Shown piece after piece: positions 1 through 11,331 of a stretch of DNA of 43,216 bases. A program made the position numbers and the translations under genes. Source of the stretch: Periconia sp. R9002 (taxonomy: Eukaryota > Ascomycota > Dothideomycetes > Pleosporales > Periconiaceae); assembly GCA_023627715.1 (NCBI GenBank), contig JAMAHW010000150.1, forward strand, positions 1 through 43,216, in the 5' to 3' direction. Within the stretch, counting starts at the first letter, position 1, and each line of letters opens with the position of its first letter. The notes under the pieces are model-generated. The model was not told where the DNA came from and made no database searches. It saw only the letters and a program-made list of their open reading frames with translations.

Positions 1-1295
1 GACAAAGAATTCCCCAAGCCTAAGAACAAAGTGTTAACCGATCTTATCACGGATGAAGACGAGTACCTCCAGGCGAACCCTTTGTTTTTCGGCTCTGTGG
101 ACGATTTGAAGGAGATGAAGAGAAAAATGGTGTTGGTAAGTAGCGTGATAGTTGTTGCCCATGAGGTCGACCATGCCGTGTTTCATGGCGATAAGTTTGT
201 GATCAAAAAGAAATTCCTTGACAAGCTAGGAAGGAATGACGACGACGACGATGACAAGAAAAAATGCAAGAAACTTCCAACATTTTGCAAAAACTGTGGT
301 GGAAATGGGGTCAAAGCAAATACCAAAGATAACCTCGGAAAGTGCAAAGGTGTAAGTTAAACTGACAAACCTCCACCCAAGACTAGAACTTTAGGTGACG
401 TTGTAAACAGGAGAAGAATGGCGCCCTCAAAGGCTGTACATGCTTCCTCGATCTTCCCAAGATCGACAAGGACTTTAGTCTTAAGAAGGCCCAGGCGGCC
501 TACAAATGGATGAAATCGTTCCCTAACAAAGGTAAAAACGACAAGGACGGCAAGAAGGGCAAGGATGACAAGAAGGGCAAGGATGACAAGAAAGGCAAGG
601 ATGACAAGAAGGGCAAGGATGACAAGAAGGGCAAGGATGACAAGAAGGGCAAGGATGACAAGAAGGGCAAGGATGACAAGAAGGGCAAGGACAACAAAAA
701 GAAGCTGAAAACGACGTGCAAACCCGGTGGAACCCCCTCGGTCCTCAACGGTAAAAACTGCAACTCCTGCAACGACGCCGACCCTTGGTCTGACCAAGCG
801 CCCTACAAAGCTGCCGTAAAGTCCTTCTGCAGCGGCAAATGGAAGAACCTCAAGGCGCTCCCACCAACACCATCCGGCGAATATAAGGACGACCGAAAAT
901 GGTCTGCTATGCTCGAAGTCTATGTCGACTCCAAGCAAAAATCCACCACAACTAGCCTGCCGCCTGTTTGCGCCATCTTCAATCAGCAGTGGAAGAACGT
1001 GGAGCGTGGCGACGAGGCCAAGCAGTGCAAAGAGCCGGATTCGAAGGGGTCGTGGCACGCGAATGGGCTGCTTAGGGTTGCGGTGCTGCCGGCCGAAAAC
1101 CAGAAGGGATGTAAGAAGCTTGCGGATTATACTCTGCCAAAGGGGAAAGAGTGCGAGGAGATTTTCAACGCCGTGGTGGACGATTGCGTTGATGATAAGA
1201 AAAAAGATGCGACGGGAGGGTATTACCTTGACAATGGGGGCTCCGGATGCTGGGAGTGGTGGGTCAATAGTAAGAAGATTGCTAAGGCGGCTTAG
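1..1295 (+). CDS. Lysine/aspartate-repeat, cysteine-rich protein, 5' truncated by the window edge
   Basis: The reading frame is already open at base 1, so the start lies upstream. Exon 1 ends at 351 before a GTAAGT donor; the intron is 352-410, with a CTGAC-like branch and an AACAG acceptor. Exon 2 (411-1295) continues in phase 0. The visible part is about 411 residues: an acidic/hydrophobic segment, a cysteine motif (CKNCGG ... CKG ... GCTC) across the splice, eight tandem KKGKDD-type hexapeptides, and a C-terminal part with at least nine cysteines that ends in a GC-x-EWW motif. Spaced cysteines of this kind occur in tails of secreted fungal proteins, including some chitinase-like ones, but I cannot assign a family. 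An HEVDH string in exon 1 resembles HExxH. It lies inside 136-195, an in-frame stretch starting with GTAAGT and ending in AG, so it may be intronic. Confidence 0.6.
552..695 (+). repeat. 18-bp coding minisatellite (KKGKDD repeat)
   Basis: Eight tandem, nearly perfect 18-bp units (AAGAAGGGCAAGGATGAC and variants) encode seven KKGKDD units and a final KKGKDN. The unit is a multiple of three, so copy-number change would keep the frame. It lies within exon 2 of the cysteine-rich gene. Confidence 0.9.
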
Positions 1296-2880
1296 GTGGG
1301 GATTTGTGTTCGTGGGCTGGCGGTGAGGTGGGTGGTAAGAGTTTCCATTCTTCATTGGAGAGGGTTTTTGTGTAATTAGATCCTTTTTTTTCTCTTACAG
1401 TTTTTCCTAGTGTGATTGGGGATTAAACATTTCATCGATTCAAGTTCGAGTGTTAGACATTTCGACGGTGGAGGGATAAGCGCCACCAACGAAATGTTGA
1501 GTTGAACAATCAAACTGGCAAAAATGTACCTCGATCTATTTACTTACATCAATTTTTATTATGGCCAAGCATTTTGGAAATTGAGAAACAAATTTCATGC
1601 CAGCCTGGCACCACCGTGCAAGACACAATCTATGGTGCCCTCGAGATTAACTGAAGCAGCTTCCCTCGCTGTGTTTCCGGCTCACACGTCAACAGCAATG
1701 GCGGCTCCTGCCACGTGATGGCTACGACAATATTTTAGACATGCCTTTATGCAATTAAAGCATGGGGCGTGGTAGCCATGCGGGTTTCGTCTACACGTTA
1801 AGAATAATATATAGTACGCTAGAATTTTGACGGCGAAATCAATGTCCGAACTGCTTTCTAGTTAACGTTAGATATTTCGCACTTGTTTCGGAGCAACTCG
1901 GTGTTGTGTAACACGGTGGGTGACTTGCTTAAGCACCCCTGTCGGTCGGGTTGCAACAGCCAGCATTGTAAAGGAACATACAGATCCCCTCTGCTATGCC
2001 GGGCGTAACTAAGACCTGGGTGATTTCTTTATTGTCTTTGCAATCTGGATTACAATGTTAGCTCACTGAGCCTCCATGTTCCTCAAAAGCTAGGAGTCAT
2101 TTGGTTTGGTTCTGATATAGTTGGAAGATCCAGGAGCTGAATGCTTCTTTCCTCAAGTTGATGGACGATTCAGAGTCTTCGCTGTTTTTTTTTTTTTTTT
2201 TTTACTCCATTGTTTTGATTTTCATGCTCGGGCAAGATTGATAGTCAAAAAAACCGAGACTAATATCGACGCGAGGTTGTCTTTACCGTAAAACAGGAAG
2301 GAAAGGAAAACAGGAGCTATGAAACTGCTACTTGTACCACGATAGTAGCAAAGTGCTTCAACAGCCTGCTAGCGAATAGGAGGCTGGTGCATCTTCAATG
2401 CGATTCAATGCACCTGGACCAATGCTTCTGATCTCTGGCTAGGATCTCGTATGTGGAGGCAAGGATTTGAGACCATGCCAAAATCGTGAAGCCTCGTGGT
2501 TTTAGCGCGCAAAAGACAAGGCACAGCTCTTGAAGGCTGCAGTGCTGCCGCAGCAATCTCCTCCATTTATGTGTCCTTGGAGAGATGCAGTGGAAAATAA
2601 CAAATTATAATCCTAAGATTTCGATTTCGAACCAAGTAGGAACAGCGCGCCAGACATTTCGAGGGGACAAGGTTCGCTGTGTATGGTTTAGCAGGTACGT
2701 TATCCAGCCCCACTCCAAAGATAGCAATCGCTAACGAGGTTAATCGCGGGGTCGGAAGCAGACTTGTCACGTCATCCTGCATTAGGCTCAAAGCATTAAT
2801 CCTTAACTCCGGATCATTTGACTCAACCCAATTATGTAGAACAATAAGAACACAATCAGCTACTTGACATCAAGCGACAA
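1296..2880. other. Intergenic stretch with no supportable gene
   Basis: No ORF here has convincing codon structure or a family motif. It holds an uninterrupted T19 tract at 2185-2203 and moderately AT-rich DNA. A short phrase at about 1599-1650 could be a coding relic but is too small to call. Confidence 0.6.
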
Positions 2881-3499
2881 ATGGGACTTCCAAATATTGA
2901 CCTCTCTCTTCCGGACCGGGAGCCAAGATTGCTTGAAGCAGTCGAAGGCGCGACTCTCGAAGAGGGGTCCGTCGCTGTCCACACCGCTGTTCCCGGCATC
3001 ACTAAAACTGACCTCCACGCAATCTGCAAAATCCCCAAAGCCGAGTGGCAAGACATTGAAATGGAGACTCAGCTGCTCCGCCCCGCCATACCGACAACAT
3101 TCTTCAATAATCGCTCTCTCAAAGACATTCTCGCCCGCCCATGTTGCCATAGACAAGGAAACTCAAGTACATGAAGACGGCGGCGCGAGCGATGTGGGAT
3201 GGCAGCCACATGCCTTTGTTTGTTGTGACGAAGCCGATCATGGCCTGTTGTTTGTATATGCTGAGTTTTTTCCTGGCGAAGACGAGGAGAAAGGGAAATT
3301 GGACAAATTCTTTTTAGCGCCTCAAGACATGTTTATGCTGTTTTCGGGTGTTGTCCTCGGGACATGCGCCCTGTCAGTCTATAAAAACGACGATAGCATC
3401 GACAGTGAGACATGAAAGAAGACCCAGGAGGAGAAAAATAAGGGGGGTAAGAAGGCGGATGACGATGGAGATAAAGAGATCGAAGAAAGAGCTGAGTAA
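2881..3499 (+). pseudogene. Decayed unknown gene: frame change plus in-frame TGA
   Basis: From the ATG at 2881, frame 1 gives about 86 plausible residues (starting MGLPNIDLSLPDREP). Near 3120-3145 the coding-like signal moves to frame 2 without room for an intron. It continues (VCCDEADHGLLFVYAEFF and on) to a TGA at 3413-3415. The same frame resumes with a lysine/glutamate-rich tail to a TAA at 3497-3499. Two independent breaks in one coding-like stretch suggest a pseudogene. I do not recognise the family. The TGA could derive from CGA by C-to-T change, which is inference. Confidence 0.45.
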
Positions 3500-4653
3500 T
3501 TTCATTGATAGCTAACTAATTCACGTTAAAGCTTTTTTCTAAACTCAGCCCACATGGTCTTAGGAATGTTTAGGAATACCTGCTTTCTGCAACGATGTTG
3601 CGCCATTTTCCACTTTCCCACATTACTGTACGTTAAAAGATCCATGGCTTCCGAGAGGTGGGGAACCCGTCGGGCGCCACGAAGCTTGGTTTGACCTACC
3701 CACCTACCCTTACTTCTAATTACTAGAGCAGGCTCGGGTCTCGCACACAGGCTCGGCCGAGCACCATCTTTCCAGGAACACACACCAAACAATGCGCGCA
3801 TTGTACACACTGCATGGTTTGGTTGCATTGAGTGACGATCGCATTCAAATTTTACCGCATGCTAGATGTGCTGTTTTGGCGCGGTGACGTTGAAGCGAAC
3901 GAAATTGTTGCTGTTTGCCCTGGTCACCAGCCGGAATGCCGCGGAGGCCCTGCAACCACAATCAATTAACTAGCAGCTTCGCAGGCTGGCAGTACACAAT
4001 CCTAACAAGGCTAAAACTTTCAGCGGGAATAATCCCAAGATCTACACGATCTCTGATCAGCTAGACGAAGCGCTACTCTTGCTTGTCAAAATCGTAGTCA
4101 GATAACTACTCATTACCATTGATACTAAAATAGAGTGCGCCCTAGGGGGAGAACAATCAGTTTTGTAATCACCACGCACATTACAATTTACCCAGAATTA
4201 TTCTCAGCCCCATGAAAACCCATTCCGTGTGTGGATGTCACACTCTTTCCAACTGCACCGTATGTCGGGCAAAGCGGGCGACTGGGCCGGCCCTGGAATA
4301 GCCTCGGAAAAGAGTCGGTGTGGAGTCTCATCAGGGTTCCCGAGAAACCATGACGACAATGCCGAATATCCTACTACATGAATATATCTTCCCTCATCCT
4401 TGCCACAAGGAAGGGTATATGAAGCCTACCATCTGTCGCTGGGAGATACATCGACGCATCATATATACCACCACTTCCTCTTCATCCTGAACATATCCGG
4501 CAGCTCCTCGCATTGCATTGCTTAACGATAGAAAATTAGGCAGACAGTTTTGCTCCTGATAAAACCTATCTAAAAGCTTGATTCTTCCCACTTGAACTCT
4601 TTTAAACCGCCGTTGACTCAAGAAACCATATTTGCAGCCTTCTGCACCCAGTT
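3500..4653. other. Intergenic region upstream of the NRPS-like gene
   Basis: No gene supported. A 100-codon minus-strand frame at 3526-3828 has no motif and is probably chance. A TATA-like string (CATATATAC) lies near 4461-4469, about 190 bp before the NRPS-like ATG, and could serve as its core promoter. Confidence 0.5.
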
Positions 4654-7600
4654 GTGGCAATGACTGGACAACTCGCAATCCCAGACTACGTCGACAGGGC
4701 AGCAAAGTTGACCCCCAATGAAACATGGGCCATCGTGCCAAATTCCAACTCCGGCACCGAGGCTGGATTCCGCCACTTGACTTATGCGAACCTTGCTGCA
4801 GCAGTGAATACCCTTTCATGGTGGATTGAGGAGAAGGTTGGCGTTCCTCAACATCAGGGTCAAGTCATGGGCTACATTGGGTAAATAGTATGCTGGAAAA
4901 CCTTGCTCTTTGATTTTCTAATCGACAATGACAGGGCGAACGATCTTCGATACCTAGTGGTACTGGCCGCGTCGTTGAAAGTGGGATACGTTCCGCTCTT
5001 CGTATCACCGCGAAATTCCCCTGAAGGCCAGGAGTTTTTGACAAAGAGAACAGATTGCCACATCTTCCTAGCTACGCCCGAGTTTATCCCACAAGTCGAA
5101 AAAATTCAAGAAGTTGTTCCTAATCTCCAGATCTTCCAGTCGCCTACCATACAGGATCTCTTGCCTGCCACATCTGTAACGCAGTACGAGGGGAGGCAGA
5201 GTCGCGAACCGAGCGCTCCCAGCCTGATATTGCACACATCAGGCTCCACAGGTGAGAATTAGCCGCGAAGACATGCCGTTTTGATGCTCCGGGTTTTAAC
5301 TCTTCTAGGTCTTCCAAAACCCATTCGTCTCACCGTCGCTGGAATCAATACTATCCAAGAGCAAGCTCACCTGGAGCCTGAGGAAGGTTTTCAACAAGTT
5401 GCCAACATATTTCTAGCAGACAAGCGACCTATGTTAGTCGCTGCTCCATTCTTCCATGCAATGGGTATCATAATGGGTCTCCGGTCCATCATGAATGGAG
5501 GCGCCATAGTGAAACTTCCCTCGGAGAAAATGCTCAGCGCCGCGCTTGTCATCGAAGTCATTGAGGCAACGAAGCCAGTCTTTGCTACTTTTCCTCCATC
5601 AATTCTGGAAGATTTATCTACAACCGAAAAAGGCATGGAGGCGCTCTCAAAGCTCGACGTGGTCTTCTTCGGTGGCGCGCCGCTTGCTTCGGCCAATGGT
5701 GACCAGATTTGCAGAGTGACAAAGCTCCAAACGGTCATTGGAAGTACCGAAGGCTTGCTGTTCTGTTCACTTTTGACAAAAGAACCGGAGGAATGGTGTT
5801 ATTTCCATTGGAGTTCTGTGGCCGGAGTTTTCATGGAGCCTGCGGAGGATGGCTTGTTCGAGCTTGTTATCAAACCGAAAGACACTCGCTACCAAGCCGT
5901 TTTCCATACTTTCCCCGAGCTTAACGAATGGAGGACGAAGGACTTATTCTGGCAGCACCCGACCAAACCATATCTGTGGAAGTACAGCGGTCGTCGAGAT
6001 GACGTCATTGTACTGAGCAATGGCGAAAAATTCAACCCAGTTTCGACGGAGAAGCTGATCGAATCGGATCCATTGGTCAAGGGTGCTATTGTAGTGGGTG
6101 CAGGAAAATTCCAAGCCGGCCTTCTGCTGGAACCCGATTGGAGCCAGGCGGGCACCGAAGATCCTTCAAAACTCATCGACCACGTATGGCCAATAGTGGA
6201 GCGTGCAAATCGCGATGCACCTGGTCACGCCCGAATCTACCGTACTAAAATCGCAGTCACAAGTCCCGAAAAGGCATTCGTGCGCGCTGCCAAAGGTTCT
6301 ATCATCCGCTCGCAGACTACTGCGCTGTTCAGCAGGGAGATTGAGGCGCTATATGCCGACGAGGGATATTCGAGTGATACAAACGCAGAGTCTGATGTCG
6401 AAAGCACGCTGTCAAGCAAGGTCCACTCTGTTTTTGTTCGTCATTTGCCAGCATATCAGAATGGAACGCCCAACGACACAGATATCTTCAGCCTAGGGGT
6501 CGACTCACTCGACGTGCTTGCATTGGCAAATGCACTCAACAAAGCTATCCGAGGGGCCAACATTACTGCTCCCATGATTTATAGCAACCCCAGTGTAGAC
6601 AGGCTATGTGGGATACTGTCTCAAAATGGAAAGACGTCGCGCGGAAGGCAAGCAGCACCAGCGACTCAGGAGGAGAAGCTCGCCGCAATGGTGAGCAAGT
6701 ACACGAAAGACATGGTTCGCCCACAGAGCGCGACTGATCAGCCGAAACGCCCGTCAAAGCACACGGTGATACTCACAGGCTCTACGGGAAGCCTCGGAAG
6801 CCATGTGCTCGAGCAACTCTTGAAAAAGCCAGAAGTTGAGAAGGTGTATTGCATGAATCGCTCTGAGAACGCGGAAACCAGACAGAAGGACGCTTTCCAA
6901 CAGTACCACGACCCCACGGTTGACTTTAGCAAGGCAGTATTCTTGAAGACGGACTTTGCTTTGGATCATTTTGGTCTTCCTGATGATCTATACTCCGAAC
7001 TCCTTTCCACTGTCACTGAGTTCATTCACTCGGCTTGGTCTGTTGACTTCAATCTATCCCTGGAATCCTACGAGGCCACACACATCGCTGGAACGCGACG
7101 CGCCATCGATTTTGCCTTTGCTGCTACCTACAAACCGTCCATCGTCTTTATATCCTCCATTGCCAGTGTGGGAAACTGGAATGGAATCGTGCAGGACGGT
7201 TCCGCTATGCCTGAAACCCTCACCTCTATCTTCGACAACAGTCTTAGCTTGCCGCAAGGTTATGGCATATCCAAGCATGTCACCTCTCAAATCCTTGCAA
7301 CGGCCTCGCATCGCTTGGGAATCAGGACTGCAATCGTTCGAGCTGGCCAACTTGCGGGGCCCAGCGCCGAACATGAAAAAGGAGCCGCTTGGAACAGACA
7401 CGAGTGGTTGCCCACCTTGATCCACACCAGCAAAATTTTGAAGAAGCTTCCCAGGACGCTAGGAAACCAAGTTCACATAGATTGGCTTCCAATGGACAAA
7501 GCGGTAAGTGACCTGACACAAATTAGCTGAGAGCTTCATCATGCTAATTTATACGTAGGCCGGTGGTGTGCTTGATATTACCTTATCCCAGGCTTCATCA

Positions 7601-7948
7601 TCAGAACTAGCGCAAGTGTATCACCTGGTCAATCCCCGAACCACCACCTGGGAAAAACTATACCCCGTGGTCGTGTCCTTTTACAAGGGATCCAATAACG
7701 ACATGGACGTAATTGACTATGAGGAGTGGCTGCAGGAATTGAAGAAGCTCCCGAGGACGAAAGAGAATGCGGAGTTGGTACCGGGGTTGAAGCTTCTTGA
7801 ATTTTACGAGAGCTTGGCACCCGGGAATGTTAATTCACTGCCTGCTCTGTCTACAGAAAAGGCGCAAGAGGCAAGCTTAGTTTTGAGGAGTTGCAAACCT
7901 GTGGATGAGGAGGTAATGCAGAAGTGGCTAGTCCAGTGGGAATTCTAG
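4654..7948 (+). CDS. NRPS-like reductase (adenylation-thiolation-reductase, A-T-R)
   Basis: Four exons (4654-4880, 4935-5251, 5309-7503, 7559-7948) join in phase to 1042 aa, normal for this architecture. The A domain (about residues 15-520) shows LHTSGSTG, GSTEG and GRRDDVIVLSNGEKFNP. The carrier domain (about 545-620) has DIFSLGVDSLDVL, with the phosphopantetheinylated Ser near residue 580. The C-terminal thioester reductase (about 665-1000) has the NADPH motif GSTGSLG near 671, FISSIASVG, and catalytic YGISK near 832. Family knowledge: such enzymes activate a carboxylic acid as AMP ester, load it on the carrier and release an aldehyde or alcohol by NADPH reduction; aryl and alpha-keto acids are common substrates. 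There is no condensation domain and no PKS or NRPS partner in the window, so the substrate is unknown. Confidence 0.93.
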
Positions 7949-8783
7949 ATTATAAGTGCGAATCTTTGTTATTGCACCCTGTATTCATTCTTATTGGATC
8001 TTTAGATATCTATATAGTTTAATGCTACTCTTATTATCTTAGAGAAATGTAGATGCTAGTCCTGCTTACCTATTGAATAAAATCATTTACATTGTAGAAA
8101 AGTCACATTCCCCAAAACCAACCAGTGGCCTGCACAAGTTACACCGCACAGGAATTGGCGCAAATAGACTTTTCATCTATTGACAGGGTGGGACGGGGGA
8201 GTGAAACCATACTTGGAGTTTTGGAGTCTAATCGCAATGTGGAGAAATACTCGAGTTGAGTATAGCTCCCCACCGGAGGATAACAGTTGAGCATAGCTAC
8301 CCCGCCGGAGGAAAACAGCGCCGATAGACATTAGCCTATGGGACGGATCAAGGACGTCCTTAGTATCTTAAATACTCCGCGTGAATTAGCCAAGAACTGT
8401 GCCTTCCCCGCTAATTATATGCAGGTGTGTTGGATCACCAGGAAGGACTTACAACATTGAGGAAGGCAGGCGCGGATTCGTTATTCTACTCGTGGAGTCT
8501 ACTGTATCCCTGCGACTTTACGTCTGCAGGATAATACAGAACCGTGATTTATCCGTTCAGCGAGTATACGCCTGTCATCATACTGGTCGTTTCCTTAGTA
8601 GCGAGATATAATCTTTGATAATGAGGGACGACGCCAGCATTCCCCCTCGTTGCATTTCCCTCACGTTTTCCACCTTTTTATCTCGAGAGCCGCGAGGAAT
8701 ACATTAGCCGGAGAATCGCCAGAAATAACTCCTCCGACCCTAAGGCTACAAAACGAACAAGTGCTTGGAGCTAAGTGACGAAG
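7949..8783. other. Intergenic region between NRPS-like and GH43 genes
   Basis: No gene seen. It should contain the NRPS-like terminator and the GH43 promoter. It holds a tandem 31/32-bp duplication at 8255-8317 (listed separately). A G-rich 45-bp stretch at about 8184-8226 loosely resembles one at 11152-11195. Confidence 0.5.
8255..8317. promoter_or_regulatory. Tandem 31/32-bp repeat with CreA-type sites upstream of GH43
   Basis: Two adjacent copies begin GTTGAGYATAGCT and end CCGGAGGAWAACA. On the minus strand copy 1 reads GTGGGG and copy 2 GCGGGG, both matching the CreA consensus SYGGRG; each copy also has a CGG triplet usable by Zn2Cys6 factors. They lie about 470 bp before the GH43 ATG. 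The duplication is visible; the regulatory role is inference. Confidence 0.4.
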
Positions 8784-10498
8784 ATGCTTGCAATGCACGG
8801 TTTGGCGACGCTCAGCACCTTGATCCTCGGTGTGTTGGCTCAAAAAGTCTTCAACAACCCGGTTCTCTATCAAGATCTCGCCGATGTTGACATTATGCGC
8901 CAAGGCGACACGTTTTACTACTCTGCCAGCACCATGCACTTCTCCCCTGGTGCTCCAATTCTTCGGTCGTACGACCTGGTCAACTGGGAGTACTTTTCAC
9001 ACTCGGTGCCGTGGCTCGACTTCAGCCCAGGGGACTCGTATAACATGTCGGGCAGCACGGCCTACAACGCCGGCATATACGCATCCTTCTTCAACTACAA
9101 CGCGAAGCTCAATACGTGGTATTGGGGCGGTTGTATTACCAATGACTATAGGACGCATGTATACAAGAGCAGCTCACCAGAGGGGCCCTGGTCCAAAATC
9201 AACGTCATCAATTCTTGTTACTACGACTGCGGTATGCTTGTGGACGATGACGGCACTATGTACGTTGTATTTCTAACCGGCTGGAATACTCAAAAACTCT
9301 ACGTGGTGCAGCTCTCGCCAGAAGGCAAGGAATTGAAGAGACAGCAAGTCTGGACAACAGAGAGCTCGCTGAGCTACGTGGAGGGGTGGCGCATGTATAA
9401 GCGCAGTGGTCAGTACTACATCCTTGGTGTGCATCCAATGGACGGCAACATTATTCTCAAGAGCAGCAGCCCCTGGGGTTCGTATACCTGGAAGTGGCTT
9501 GTTCGCAACGGTGGTACTCTCGTTCCCGGTGCCAGAGTGCCCAGACAGGGCGGACTAGTCAGTCTGTCCAACGGCAGCTGGTATCACATGGCTTTTATCG
9601 ACGCATATCCGGGTGGTCGCCTCCCTGCACTTGCCCCGGTGGACTGGTCATCCGACGGCTGGCCGACAGTACGCCTTGTGAATGGTCAGTGGGCTAAACA
9701 ATACCCGTACCCACTGACTCCGCGTGCTGTGAAGTCGGTAGTAGGTACAGACACATTCAACGGTACTACGCTTGGTCCACAGTATGAGTGGAATCACAAT
9801 CCGGACTCGTCTGCGTACTCATTCACAGCTGATGGCCTGCAACTCCGCACCGCTACGGTGACGGACAACTTTTTCTCAGCGCGTAACACTCTGACACATC
9901 GCATCCTGGGACCTTCTTCAACCTTGACCATCCAGCTGGACTATTCGAAGATGGCCGATGGCGATCGTGCTGGCCTGGTGCTCTTTGACGTATGTATCTT
10001 CTGTTAGGTGATCCCTCTCTCATCGTGTTTTAGTATCGAAATTGCGGAGAAGCATATTTTAGTAGTTTCACTTCGCTACTTGAAGAGAGAAAACTGACTT
10101 TGACATATATATTACAGTATACTGCTGGTTGGATTGGCGTGATACGCGAAGGCAGCTCGTTCCGGGTGTCGATGTGGAACGGGATCGCGCTCGCCGACAG
10201 CGGTTGGAAACCGAGCAACACAGGCTCACAAGTGGCCAGCGCCAATATCAACGGCGGGCACATTTGGCTGCGCACAATAGTCAATGTGCTTCCTGGTACA
10301 GACCAAGGCAGATTCCAGTATAGTATGGATGGTAGGACGTTTACCGACCTCGGTAACAATGTGACAATCGTGAACAATAAAGTGTTTTTCATGGGCTGGC
10401 GGTATGGTGTCTTCAATTTTGCTTCTAAAGCCCGCGGCGGGAGCGTTACGCTGCGTAGCTTCACGATTGGCGGAACTGAAATGAATAGCGCAACGTGA
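8784..10498 (+). CDS. Secreted glycoside hydrolase family 43 (beta-xylosidase/arabinofuranosidase type)
   Basis: Start at ATG 8784, which gives a clear signal peptide (MLAMHGLATLSTLILGVLA, cleaved near residue 19-20). Exons 8784-9989 and 10118-10498 are joined in phase 0 across a 128-nt intron (GTATGT ... TTACAG), giving 528 aa. The five-bladed GH43 propeller (about residues 22-330) has the general-base Asp in LADVDIMRQGDTFYYSAST, the pKa-modulating Asp region CGMLVDDDGTMYVVF, and the general-acid Glu in SYVEGWRMYKRSGQYY. The C-terminal part (about 335-528, VGTDTFNGTTLGPQYEWNHN onward) fits the beta-sandwich domain common in GH43 xylosidases. Expected role: extracellular release of xylose or arabinose from plant hemicellulose. 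Substrate choice cannot be read from sequence. The upstream CreA-type sites suggest carbon-catabolite control. Confidence 0.93.
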
Positions 10499-11331
10499 GT
10501 GCTAAGTCAGTTCTTCTCCACAAGAATGAGGTTGCTACTCGGTCGAGAATATGAGTAGTCATATCGGCTGACATAAATAACTTGGTTATCAGAGGAGGAA
10601 ACAAGAGCAGTGGATAGCTGAAGTTCCCGAGGGGGCCGCCCAACAGTCGAACCAGCTCAACAAATTTATGACCCAACACATCATCAGTAGCCGATCAACT
10701 GTCCTTGGATATCCCGATTAAATTTAAGTTGACCTAATTGCGAGAGCTGCTCTTGTTGTTATTGATTTGCTTCAACAAGAATCGATTTTCGCCTACAAGC
10801 AGGACACATCTGGCAAAGGACTTCCCAGCCGCCTTGGCCAGCTTGCAGAGACGTCACAGCCAAAATTTTAAGCCATATAGACCATCGTCTCCAACCCACC
10901 GTCTTGGATATTAAAATTCTTGAAAGATGGGGAGGTGATACAGCAGTAGCTAATGCAGTGGAGATTCTACGTTATAATCGTAAACTATTATGTTGAACCC
11001 AATTTTTAATTACTAAGAATTTCTGTAATGGTTATGCGGTCTGATACTATTTTATAGAAACGTAAAAAGCTATTATTGCTTGCGTGTTAGATTAGATGAA
11101 TGATATAGTAAGCTCTAAGAGATCTGCGTATATAAATTTGGCTACTATTACGGCAGGGTGGGAGGGTGGATGCGAATCATACTTGGGGTGATGAGACGAC
11201 TTCGAGCATGTAGTATCAGCAATCATGCAACTCGTCTTGGAAATGGTAATAAGCCTAAATTGTTTCTGGGATATACATGCAACTTTGATAAACAAACAAA
11301 GCAAAGGAACCATGAATAGTAAGGGCTGAGT
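10499..11331. other. Intergenic region 3' of GH43
   Basis: No gene supported. It contains one copy of a 57-bp direct repeat (10853-10909) and AT-rich DNA at about 10960-11100. It separates the convergent ends of GH43 and the C2H2 gene remnant. Confidence 0.5.
10853..10909 (+). repeat. 57-bp direct repeat, copy 1
   Basis: Starts GTCACAGCCAAAATTTTAAG and ends CCCACCGTCTTGGAT. The partner at 14346-14403 has the same orientation and differs at about eight positions and one indel. The two copies bracket the C2H2 gene. Confidence 0.75.

Noticed and set aside
136..195. HEVDH as a zinc-metalloprotease HExxH motif
   Set aside because: The second variable position is Asp, no third ligand is evident, and the stretch may be an intron (GTAAGT ... 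AG).
552..695. Regular 18-bp repeat that could be mistaken for a CRISPR-like array
   Set aside because: The units are directly abutting without spacers and encode a hexapeptide in frame; the genome is eukaryotic.
357..1355. 332-codon open frame on the minus strand, opposite the KKGKDD gene
   Set aside because: It is open because the 18-bp repeat lacks stops on both strands. The plus frame has matching splice phases and cysteine motifs; the minus frame has none.
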